This document shows, in pieces, positions 27,086 to 35,228 of a stretch of 43,840 nt of DNA. Position 1 is the first letter of the stretch; the number at the start of each line of letters is the position of its first letter. The DNA is from Thermoleophilia bacterium. GTDB taxonomy: Bacteria; Actinomycetota; Thermoleophilia; Gaiellales; JAICJC01. Where the stretch lies: the NCBI GenBank assembly GCA_025928655.1, contig JAICJC010000012.1, forward strand, positions 1-43,840, in the 5' to 3' direction. The notes beneath the pieces were generated by a model that was given only the letters and a program-made list of their open reading frames with translations, was not told where the DNA came from and did not search any database. A program made the position numbers and the translations under genes.

Positions 27086-28297
27086 TCATGGTACGGGCGC
27101 CTCGGCGCGAGGCAAATCCAGGAGCCGGTGAAGCGCGATCCCGAACCGGTCGGTGCGAAGCGTCACGCCGGCCCGGCGGGCCTCGGCGAAGCGCAGCGAC
27201 ATCTCGAGCAGCTCCAGGCACACGATCACGCGGGCGGCGCCGGCCGGCTGATCGAGGCCGGCGAGCCAGCCGGGCGCCCGCTCGAGCGTGTCGGCGACGG
27301 CGCGCGGGGGCGGCAGCTTGCGCGCGTTCAGCGCCACCAGCAGGCCGTAATGGGCGGCGTCGATGCCGACGGGGACGCCGTCGCGGCTGCGCTCCCAGTC
27401 CCACACCACGAGCCGTCCCTCGAGCCGGCGCATGTTCCAGGGCGTCCAGTCGCCGTGGCCGCGCCCGAACCGCATGAGCGTGTCGCCCGACTCGGCCGCG
27501 ATGGCGTCGGCGGCCGCGTCGAGGTCGGCCCCGACGGCGGAGATGCGCGCCCGCACGTCCGCCCACCAGTCGCTCTCGGCGAGCGCCGAGCGCGTGACCA
27601 TCCCGCCCAGCGCCAGCTCGTGCGTGGCGTCGCGGGGCGGGTCGAACGCGGACACCGGCGCACCCCCGGTGAGCGGCTCGACGACGGTCACGGTGTTGCC
27701 CTGCCACTCGAGCGCGTGCAGCAGGCGTGAGACCCGGAAGGTGCGCGGCGGGTCGGGCCGCGCCGCGAAGCTCGCGAGCGCCTCGGCCTCCGCGGCGACC
27801 AGCGGTCGGGTGAGCTCGTTCCAGCCCACCTTCGCGTAGGCGAGCACGCGGCCGTTCGGCTCGCCCACCTGGACGACCGGCTTGCCGTTCGGCCGGGTGG
27901 CGCCGACGCGCACGACGAGCTCGACGTCCCGGCCGCCGAGGAGCGCCGCCAGGCGGTGGCGCAGCACGAGGTCGGGCAGCTCGGCGTCGGCGACGCCGGC
28001 CGCGACGTGCACGCCGACCCGATCGCGCCCCAGCCTCTGGGGCAGGCCGCTGCGCAGGGCCGCGACGGCAGCCTGGGTGGCCGCCGTCCCCTTTCGGCCG
28101 GGCATGAGCAGGTACTGGCGGGCGGCCGCGGCCGCCCCGCGGCGCGACTCGGGGGGGACGAGCATGCCGGGACGCCGCAGCGACGGGAGCACGACGTAGG
28201 AGTCGACGCGCCGGAATCCCGGGGGCGCCTGCGGGCCCACGTGGACGCGCTCGTCTGCGGCTGCGAGTCCGCGCATGCAGGCGTCTGCGTCCCTCAT
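27086..28297 (-). CDS. Phosphotransferase/aminoglycoside phosphotransferase-like (kinase-fold) protein
   Basis: GRGHGDWTPWNMRRLEGRLVVWDWERSRDGVPVGID: HGDxxxxN and D-x-E catalytic motif; TACGGT hexamer 7 nt before ATG 28297. Confidence 0.75.
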   Translation of the reverse strand: MRDADACMRGLAAADERVHVGPQAPPGFRRVDSYVVLPSLRRPGMLVPPESRRGAAAAARQYLLMPGRKGTAATQAAVAALRSGLPQRLGRDRVGVHVAAGVADAELPDLVLRHRLAALLGGRDVELVVRVGATRPNGKPVVQVGEPNGRVLAYAKVGWNELTRPLVAAEAEALASFAARPDPPRTFRVSRLLHALEWQGNTVTVVEPLTGGAPVSAFDPPRDATHELALGGMVTRSALAESDWWADVRARISAVGADLDAAADAIAAESGDTLMRFGRGHGDWTPWNMRRLEGRLVVWDWERSRDGVPVGIDAAHYGLLVALNARKLPPPRAVADTLERAPGWLAGLDQPAGAARVIVCLELLEMSLRFAEARRAGVTLRTDRFGIALHRLLDLPRAEAPVP

Positions 28298-28363
28298 GCC
28301 GAACACCGTACCCGTGCGCCGCCCGAGAATCCGTCAATCACGTGCTAATACTGCCCGTGTGCA

Positions 28364-28480
28364 GGGTTGACGCCAAACCGGTGCGGAGTACCATTGGTTG
28401 GGGAGGCCGGGTGTCCCTGGACGAATCCAGCACCCCCGCAGTAGACCGGCGTCCCCGCGCCGGGTGGAGCCGATAGGTGG
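28364..28480 (+). promoter_or_regulatory. Candidate structured leader RNA upstream of the glycan operon
   Basis: Nested pairings GACGCC(28369-28374)/GGCGTC(28448-28453), CCAAACC/GGTTGG, GGGTG(28409-28413)/CACCC(28431-28435), CTGGA-CGAA-TCCAG (28417-28430), with a competing CGGCG/CGCCG helix downstream. Confidence 0.4.
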
Positions 28481-28541
28481 CGGCCCCAGCCTGGCATAGC
28501 CGACCCTTCTAGGCACGCGAACGACCCGAGAGGATCTGGTA

Positions 28542-30197
28542 GTGGAAAACGGTTGGTATGAGTCGGTCTCGCTGAGCGACTACATCGGCGTCGTCTGGCG
28601 GCGCAAGTGGATCGCCCTCCTCGTGACCGTGATGGTCACCGCGGCCGCCATCGGGTTCTCCGAGCGCCAGCAGAAGCTCTACGCCGCCTCGTCGCAGCTC
28701 GTGAACACGACCGCCGCGGCCCAGTCCTCGAACGGGAAGAACACGACGACGAACGCGTGGTCGACCGCGCACGCGCCGCTCTTTGCGACGACCGCGGGCG
28801 CCAAGTGGATCGTCGATCAGGCGCACGTGAGCGGCATCAGCGCCCAGCAGCTCCTGAACGAGACCAAGGTGAGCGCCGATCCGGTCGTCGACGCCGTCGA
28901 CTTCACCGTCACCGATCCGAACGCCAAGACCGCGCAGCAGCTCGCCAACTACTGGGCGATCTACGGCGGCGGCTACTCGAACCATCTCGACCAGCAGCCG
29001 CTGCAGAGCGAGCTCACCAACTATCAGAACTCGCTCGACCAGGTCAACACCGACATCCAGAACTACCTGAACGCGAAGAATCGCGGCCAGACGCCGACGC
29101 CGAATCAGACCGCCACCTACAACCTGAATCTGGGGCTGAAGACCACCTATCAGGACAAGATCCTGAAGATCTCGTCGCAGCTGCAGAGCTCGGGTCTCCA
29201 GCTGGCGCCGAAGGGCGCGCAGACCGCCGCCCAGACCCAGCCGAAGACGGCGCGCAACGCCGGCATCGGCCTGGTCCTCGGCCTGATCCTCGGGATCATC
29301 CTGGCCTTCCTCCAGGATCTGCTCGACACGCGCGTCCGCACCGTGGCCGAGGTCGGCCGCCGGCTGCGGCTGCCGCTGCTCGCGAGCATCCCGGCCCGGC
29401 CGCGCGCGCTGCGCGAGTACGCCGTCGTGCTGCTCTCGCCGCAGGGCGCGGCCCAGATGCCGACCGCCGAGGCGTACCGCATCTTCAAGCTGAACCTGGC
29501 CACGACGCTGCGGCGCGGCATGAAGGTGATCATGTTCACGAGCGCCTCCGACGACGAGGGCACGTCGACCACGGTCGCGAACCTCGCCGTGGCGCTCACC
29601 CGCGCCGGCCAGCACGTCGTCGTGGTCGACGCGAACATGCGCCGGCCCGCGCTCGGCAGCTTCTTCGGCCTCGACGACCGGATGGGCGTGAGCGACATCC
29701 TGTCCGGCCACAGCCAGCTCGGCGACGCGCTCACGATCGTGGACGTCAGCCGTGAGCACCCGGTCGAGGTCGGCTCGAACGGCACCACCGCTACCAGCGG
29801 CGGCGGCCTGCTCGAGGTGCTGCCCGCCGGCCCGATCCCGGGCGATGCGGCCGAGCTCCTCGACAGCCGGGCGATGACCGAGCTCATGCGCGAGCTCCGC
29901 GGCCGGGCGGACGTCGTCCTGGTCGACGCCCCGCCGATGCTGCCCGTCACCGACGCCATGGTGCTCGGCACCAAGGTCGACGCCGTGGTCGCGGTCGCCC
30001 GCGCCCGGCTCGCCAGCCGGCCGCACCTGGTCGCCCTCGGCCGCGCGCTCGACGCGTGCGCCGCGCCCCGCCTCGGCTTCGTGTTCGTGGGCGGCGCCCC
30101 CGACGAGTCGCAGGAGTACGGCGGCTACCTCGGCGGGACGGGCCCCGCGGACGCCATGCTGCATCCGAGCCACACACGGGAGACCGAGCTCCTGTGA
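28542..30197 (+). CDS. Wzz/BY-kinase-like polysaccharide co-polymerase (chain-length determinant fused to CpsD/CapB-like ATPase), degenerate Walker A
   Basis: ESVSLSDYIGVVWRRKWIALLVTVMVTAAAIGF; second TM NAGIGLVLGLILGIILAFLQDLLDTRVRT; FTSASDDEGTSTTVANLAVALTRAGQHVVVVDANMRRPALG; DVVLVDAPPMLPVTDA. Confidence 0.9.
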   Translation: MENGWYESVSLSDYIGVVWRRKWIALLVTVMVTAAAIGFSERQQKLYAASSQLVNTTAAAQSSNGKNTTTNAWSTAHAPLFATTAGAKWIVDQAHVSGISAQQLLNETKVSADPVVDAVDFTVTDPNAKTAQQLANYWAIYGGGYSNHLDQQPLQSELTNYQNSLDQVNTDIQNYLNAKNRGQTPTPNQTATYNLNLGLKTTYQDKILKISSQLQSSGLQLAPKGAQTAAQTQPKTARNAGIGLVLGLILGIILAFLQDLLDTRVRTVAEVGRRLRLPLLASIPARPRALREYAVVLLSPQGAAQMPTAEAYRIFKLNLATTLRRGMKVIMFTSASDDEGTSTTVANLAVALTRAGQHVVVVDANMRRPALGSFFGLDDRMGVSDILSGHSQLGDALTIVDVSREHPVEVGSNGTTATSGGGLLEVLPAGPIPGDAAELLDSRAMTELMRELRGRADVVLVDAPPMLPVTDAMVLGTKVDAVVAVARARLASRPHLVALGRALDACAAPRLGFVFVGGAPDESQEYGGYLGGTGPADAMLHPSHTRETELL

Positions 30198-30643
30198 AGG
30201 TGATGCTCGTCTGCTCGTCCGGCGGCCACCTCATCCAGCTCCACCAACTCCAGCCCTGGTGGAGCAAGCATGAGCGCAAGTGGGTCACGTTCGACCTGCC
30301 GGACAGCCGCTCCCTGCTCGAGGGTGAGGACGTCGCCTGGGCGCACTTCCCGACGACGCGCAACCTGCGCAACACCGTCCGGAACCTGATCCTTGCCGCG
30401 CGCATGGTGCCGCGCTTCCGCCCGGACGTGGTGGTGTCGGACGGCGCCGGCGTCGCCTTCCCGTTCTTCATCGTGGCCCGGATCATGCGCGTGCCGACGG
30501 TCTACCTCGAGGTGTACGACCGCATCGACTCGCCCACGCTGACCGGCAAGCTGTGCCGGCCCTTCACGAGCCTGTTCGTGGTGCAGTGGGAGGAGCAGCG
30601 CAAGTTCTACCCCGGCGCGCGCGTGATCGGCGGCCTCTTCTGA
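30194..30643 (+). CDS. PssD/Alg14-like glycosyltransferase subunit
   Basis: VKVMLVCSSGGHLIQLHQLQPWWSKHERKWVTFD...RFRPDVVVSDGAGVAFPFFIVARIMRVPTVYLEVYDRIDSPTLTGKL. Confidence 0.9.
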   Translation: MKVMLVCSSGGHLIQLHQLQPWWSKHERKWVTFDLPDSRSLLEGEDVAWAHFPTTRNLRNTVRNLILAARMVPRFRPDVVVSDGAGVAFPFFIVARIMRVPTVYLEVYDRIDSPTLTGKLCRPFTSLFVVQWEEQRKFYPGARVIGGLF

Positions 30644-31218
30644 GCGCCCAGCTGCCACTCGTCTTCGTCTCCGTCGGCACGGACTTCCATCCGTTCGACC
30701 GGATGTCGCGCTGGGTCGACGCCTGGCTCGAGGGCGGCGGCTCCGAGGTCGCCCGCTGCTTCGTGCAGACCGGCACCTCCGCCGTGCCCCGCCTGGCCGA
30801 GCACCGCGACTACCTCGGCTACGAGGAGATGGAGGCGATGGTGCGCGAGGCGGCGGCCGTCGTCTGCCACGGCGGGCCGGGCACCATCATGCTCGCTTCG
30901 AACCTCGGCAAGCGCCCGATCGTGGTCCCGCGCCGGAAGAGCCTCGGGGAGCACGTCGACAACCACCAGTGCGCGTTCGCGGAGCGGATCGCCCGCGACG
31001 GGGCCATCCTGCTGGCCGGATCCGAGGAGGACCTGCGCTCGCACCTCGACGGCACGCTCGGCCTCGCCGGCGCAGCCGCCGAGATGCCGGTCGCGGGTGC
31101 CGGCCCCGGGCCCGCCGTCGAGATGTTCGAGCAGCTGATCGACGAGCTCCTCGACCGCACGCGGACGGCCAGACGGCGGGCGGTCGGCTCGGCCTCGGCG
31201 ACCCGGAGGCGGGCATGA
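30640..31218 (+). CDS. PssE/Alg13-like glycosyltransferase subunit (probable CTG or non-canonical start overlapping the upstream TGA)
   Basis: LPLVFVSVGTDFHPFDRMSRWVDAWLE...MVREAAAVVCHGGPGTIMLASNLGKRPIVVPRRKSLGEHVDNHQ. Confidence 0.88.
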   Translation: MSAQLPLVFVSVGTDFHPFDRMSRWVDAWLEGGGSEVARCFVQTGTSAVPRLAEHRDYLGYEEMEAMVREAAAVVCHGGPGTIMLASNLGKRPIVVPRRKSLGEHVDNHQCAFAERIARDGAILLAGSEEDLRSHLDGTLGLAGAAAEMPVAGAGPGPAVEMFEQLIDELLDRTRTARRRAVGSASATRRRA

Positions 31219-32156
31219 GCGACGTCCCCGTGCTCTACATCGGCGGGTGGGGGAGGAGCGGGTCGACCCTGCTCGCCCACGTCCTGGCCGAGGTGCCCGG
31301 CTTCGTCTCCGTCGGCGAGCTGCGCTACGTGTGGCAGGCGGGGCCGGAGAGCAACGAGCTCTGCGGTTGCGGCCTCGCGTTCGACGAGTGCCCGTTCTGG
31401 ACGGCGGTCGGCCAGGAGGCCTTCGGCGGGTGGGAGAACGTCGACGTTGGGGAGGTGCTCGAGCTCGAGAGCGCCGTCCTGCGCCACCGCAACGTGCCGC
31501 TGCTCCTGATGGGCCGGCTGGCGCCCGAGCACCGGCGCAAGGTCGAGCGCTACGCCGACCTCACCGCCAGCCTCTACCGGGCGATCCAGAAGGTTTCGGG
31601 GGCCGAGGTGGTCGTCGATTCCACCAAGAACCCGCCCTACGCCTACTTCCTGCGGGCCGCGCAGGCCGCGGGCCTGCGGCTGCGGGTGCTCCACCTCGTC
31701 CGTGACAGCCGCGGCGCCGCCCACTCGTGGGCGAAGCGCATGTCCCGGCCCGAGATCACGAACGGCGACGCCTTCTTCCAGGAGTTCTCCCCGCTGCGCG
31801 CCGGCGTCCGCTGGATGGAGTGCAACCTCGCGTTCGAGGTGCTGCGGCGGTTGCGCGTCCCGACCGTCGGCATGCGGTACGAGTCGCTCGCGACCGATCC
31901 GCGCGCGGAGCTCGAGCGCATGTTCGCCGAGTTGGGGGAGGCCGGCCGGCACGACCTCTCGGCCGTCGGCGACTCGGTCGAGGTGTCGGGGCAGCACAGC
32001 GTGCGCGGGAACCCGATGCGGTTCGCGCACGGCCGCCAGCAGGTGCGCGCCGACGAGGCCTGGCGCACCGGGATGGCGAGGAAGACGAGATCGATCGTCG
32101 TCCTGGTCACCTGGCCGCTTCTGCTCCGCTACGGCTACCTGCGCCAGCACGCATAA
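31215..32156 (+). CDS. Sulfotransferase family protein 1
   Basis: YIGGWGRSGSTLLAHVLAEVPGFVSVGELRYVW (PAPS 5'-phosphosulfate-binding loop); LHLVRDSRGAAHSWAKRM (3'-phosphate-binding region). Confidence 0.9.
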   Translation: MSDVPVLYIGGWGRSGSTLLAHVLAEVPGFVSVGELRYVWQAGPESNELCGCGLAFDECPFWTAVGQEAFGGWENVDVGEVLELESAVLRHRNVPLLLMGRLAPEHRRKVERYADLTASLYRAIQKVSGAEVVVDSTKNPPYAYFLRAAQAAGLRLRVLHLVRDSRGAAHSWAKRMSRPEITNGDAFFQEFSPLRAGVRWMECNLAFEVLRRLRVPTVGMRYESLATDPRAELERMFAELGEAGRHDLSAVGDSVEVSGQHSVRGNPMRFAHGRQQVRADEAWRTGMARKTRSIVVLVTWPLLLRYGYLRQHA

Positions 32157-32164
32157 CGAGAAGC

Positions 32165-33496
32165 ATGCGTCGGGTTCAGGCTGCACCGGTCAATCTCAAC
32201 CTGCCTCCGGGCTGGGTGCTCCCGAGAGGGTGGCAGGCCTACGCCATCTTCGGGCTGCTGCCGCTGTGGTGGCTGATCGGCCTCTCCGCGATCATGTGGG
32301 TGCTGATCGCGCTGCCGCTGGGCGTGTCGCTCGCGTGGCGGGGCGGCCTCAAGGCGCCGCGCCGGTTCGGGATCTGGCTGCTGCTCGTGATGTGGATCTG
32401 CGCGTCCGGGATGGAGCTCTCGAATCCGGGCCGGATGGTCGCCTGGAGCTGGCGGGCGTCGTTCTACATGGCGGGCACGGTGATCTTCCTCTACATCGTG
32501 AACGTCCCCGAGTGGCGGCTCTCGATCCGCTCGATCGTGAACGCGCTCGGGTTCTACTGGATCATGGTCGTCTTCGGCGGGTGGCTGGGGGTGCTCTTCC
32601 CCAACGTCAGCTTCCCGAGCCCGATGCAGATCGTGCTCCCGCACGGGCTCCTGCACAACACGTACGTCTACGAGCACGTGCACCTGCAGTTCGCGGAGGT
32701 GCAGCACTTCCTCGGCTACCCGGTCGGACGCCCGGAGACCTTCTTCGCCTACACCAACGCGTGGGGCTCGAGCTTCGCGATGCTGACGCCGTTCGCCATC
32801 TGCGCGATGAGCCAGGCCCGGTCGAGAGCGTGGAAGCGGACGCTCCAGATCACCATGGCGCTCTCGCTCGTCCCGGTCGTGTTCTCGCTCAACCGCGGCC
32901 TGTGGCTCAGCCTCGGCATCGGCATCGTGTACGCGACGATCCGGTTCGCGATGCGGGGCGACTTCCGCCAGGTCGGCCGCGTGGCGGCCGTGATCGTGAT
33001 CCTGGCGGGCGTCGTGACGCTCAGCCCGCTCGGCGACCTGGCCCAGGGGCGGTTCCAGCATAAGACCGGTGACGCCGGCCGCATCCAGCGCGACCAGGAG
33101 GCGCAGCAGCGGCTGCTCGACTCACCCGCCCTCGGGTTCGGTGCGCCGCTGCCGTCGACCGACCCGACCCAGAGCTCCGTCGGCACCGAGAGCGAGATCT
33201 TCCTGCTCGTGTTCTCGCACGGCATTCCCGGGCTGGGCCTGTGGATGCTGTGGTTCTTCTACACGCTCTTCCGCTCCGCCCGGTGGCGATCGCCATGGGC
33301 GTTCTGGGCGCACGTGACGCTCCTGATAGCCCTGATCCAGGTGCCCTACTACGAGATCACCGAGCGCCTCCCGCTCATGCTGGTGGCGGCGGCGATCACC
33401 TACCGTGCGATGATGCGGGAGCCGGAGGCGGACCCGGAGCCCGTGGAGAAACGGCGGCTTCGACCGGCGCGGCGGAAAGCGCTCGTCCCGGCATGA
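32165..33496 (+). CDS. O-antigen ligase/polymerase (Wzy/WaaL)-like membrane protein
   Basis: Polytopic membrane protein; SLNRGLWLSLGIGIVYATIRF and TESEIFLLVFSHGIPGLGLWMLWFFYTLF typical of the Wzy_C/WaaL fold. Confidence 0.82.
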   Translation: MRRVQAAPVNLNLPPGWVLPRGWQAYAIFGLLPLWWLIGLSAIMWVLIALPLGVSLAWRGGLKAPRRFGIWLLLVMWICASGMELSNPGRMVAWSWRASFYMAGTVIFLYIVNVPEWRLSIRSIVNALGFYWIMVVFGGWLGVLFPNVSFPSPMQIVLPHGLLHNTYVYEHVHLQFAEVQHFLGYPVGRPETFFAYTNAWGSSFAMLTPFAICAMSQARSRAWKRTLQITMALSLVPVVFSLNRGLWLSLGIGIVYATIRFAMRGDFRQVGRVAAVIVILAGVVTLSPLGDLAQGRFQHKTGDAGRIQRDQEAQQRLLDSPALGFGAPLPSTDPTQSSVGTESEIFLLVFSHGIPGLGLWMLWFFYTLFRSARWRSPWAFWAHVTLLIALIQVPYYEITERLPLMLVAAAITYRAMMREPEADPEPVEKRRLRPARRKALVPA

Positions 33497-34305
33497 CGAT
33501 GGACTGGAATGCGCACACGTTCGTGTTCGTCGGCGGTCTGCATCGCAGCGGGACGACGCTGCTCGCCCGCTGTCTGGCCGAGCACCCCGGCGTGAGCGGC
33601 TTCTCGGGCACGGGCGCCCGCGAGGACGAGGGCCAGCACCTGCAGACGGTGTACCGGCCGGGGCGCGTCTACGGCGGGCCCGGGCGGTTCGGCTTCGACC
33701 CCGAGGCGCACCTGACCGAGACCTCGCCGCTCGTGTCCGAGGACAGCCGCGACCGGCTACTGGAGGAGTGGGGGCGGCACTGGGACCTGTCGCGGCAGGT
33801 GCTCGTCGAGAAATCGCCGCCGAACCTGATCCGGATGCGGTTCCTGCAGGCGCTCTTCCCGGATTCCTTGATGGTGATGATGCTCCGCCATCCGATCGCC
33901 GTCGCCGCCGCGACCCGGCAGTTCGGGCGCGCCCGGCGGATGTGGAAGCGGATGACCTACTCGTCGCTGATCGAGCACTGGCTGCACTGCCACGAGCTCA
34001 TGCTCGAGGACGCCGCCTCGATCGACCACCTGCTCGTGATGCGCTACGAGGAGCTCGTCGCGAGCCCGGACGAGCGCCTGGCCGACGTGTTCCGGTTCGC
34101 CGGCGTCGAGCCGCGCCCGAGCGGCCTGCACGTCCGCACCGGCATCAACGACGGCTACTTCCGGCGCTGGTCGCTCGCGCATCACAACCCCGGCACCGGG
34201 TCCGACATCGAGCGGGCGATGGAGGAGCTGGAGGGGCGGGTCGCGCGCTTCGGCTACAGCCTGCAGCGGCCGCAGTCGCTGGCGCCGCTCGAGGAGGTCG
34301 GCTAG
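33493..34305 (+). CDS. Sulfotransferase family protein 2
   Basis: FVGGLHRSGTTLLARCLAEHPGVSGF; LVEKSPPNLIRMRFLQALFPDSLMVMMLRHPIAVAAAT. Confidence 0.9.
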   Translation: MTMDWNAHTFVFVGGLHRSGTTLLARCLAEHPGVSGFSGTGAREDEGQHLQTVYRPGRVYGGPGRFGFDPEAHLTETSPLVSEDSRDRLLEEWGRHWDLSRQVLVEKSPPNLIRMRFLQALFPDSLMVMMLRHPIAVAAATRQFGRARRMWKRMTYSSLIEHWLHCHELMLEDAASIDHLLVMRYEELVASPDERLADVFRFAGVEPRPSGLHVRTGINDGYFRRWSLAHHNPGTGSDIERAMEELEGRVARFGYSLQRPQSLAPLEEVG

Positions 34306-35228
34306 TGCCCCGCGAGCGCGGATCGAAGAACGACAACTACTCGCGCCTGCCGGCGCCCGTCATCACCGCCGGCCGCGAGGCCGTCACCGGCTGGAACATG
34401 CTCACGGCGGGGGGCCGGCCGCTCCCGGACTTCCTCATCATCGGCGCGCAGCGCAGCGGCACGACCTCGCTCTACCGCTACCTGCTCGAGCACCCGCAGG
34501 TGATGCCGGCGATCCCGAGCAAGGGCGTGCACTACTTCGATCTGCACCCGGAGCGCTCCCTGCGCTGGTACCGGGCGCACTTCCCGACGCAGCGGGCGCG
34601 GCGGGCGCGGGAGCGCCGCTTCGGCGGCCCGATCGTCACCGGCGAGGGCAGCCCCTACTACCTCTTCCACCCGCACGGCCCGGCCCGGGCGGCGGCCGCC
34701 GTGCCCCGTGCCCGCGTGATCGCGATGCTGCGCGACCCGGTGGAGCGGGCCTACTCGCACTACCGGCAGGAGTACGCGCGCGGGTTCGAGGACGCCGAGA
34801 CCTTCGAGGAGGCGCTCGACCTCGAGCCGTCCCGACTCGCCGGCGAGCGCGAGCGGATGCTGGCCGACCCGGGCTACTCGAGCCGCGCGGTGCAGCACCA
34901 CGCCTACGTCGCCCGGGGCGAGTACGTCGATCAGCTGACGGCCTGGCGGGAGCACTTCCCGGCGGAGCAGATGCACGTCATCTGTGCCGAGCGCTTCTTC
35001 GCCGACCCGGCGGCGGCCTACGCCGGCGTGCTGCGCTTCCTGGGCCTCCCCGACCCGCCGAAAACGCCCGGGTTCAAGGCCTACAATGCCCGTCCGGCCG
35101 CGGGCATGGCGGCCGGGACACGCGAGCGGCTCGAGGCGCACTACGCGGAGCCGAACCGGAGGCTGGAGGAGTTCCTGGGCATGCGGATGGGCTGGCCGAC
35201 CGCGGAGCGCGACAGGGCGGAACGGTGA
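34305..35228 (+). CDS. Sulfotransferase family protein 3 (N-deacetylase/sulfotransferase-domain-like)
   Basis: PDFLIIGAQRSGTTSLYRYLLEHPQVMPAIPSKGVHYFDLH...RVIAMLRDPVERAYSHYRQEYARGFEDAETFEEAL. Confidence 0.93.
   Translation: MPRERGSKNDNYSRLPAPVITAGREAVTGWNMLTAGGRPLPDFLIIGAQRSGTTSLYRYLLEHPQVMPAIPSKGVHYFDLHPERSLRWYRAHFPTQRARRARERRFGGPIVTGEGSPYYLFHPHGPARAAAAVPRARVIAMLRDPVERAYSHYRQEYARGFEDAETFEEALDLEPSRLAGERERMLADPGYSSRAVQHHAYVARGEYVDQLTAWREHFPAEQMHVICAERFFADPAAAYAGVLRFLGLPDPPKTPGFKAYNARPAAGMAAGTRERLEAHYAEPNRRLEEFLGMRMGWPTAERDRAER

Noticed and set aside
34836-34847. CTCGCCGGCGAG, resembling the palindrome reported for LmbU binding
   Set aside because: Lies inside the third sulfotransferase coding sequence, far from the LmbU-like gene; GC-rich 12-mers like this are expected by chance.
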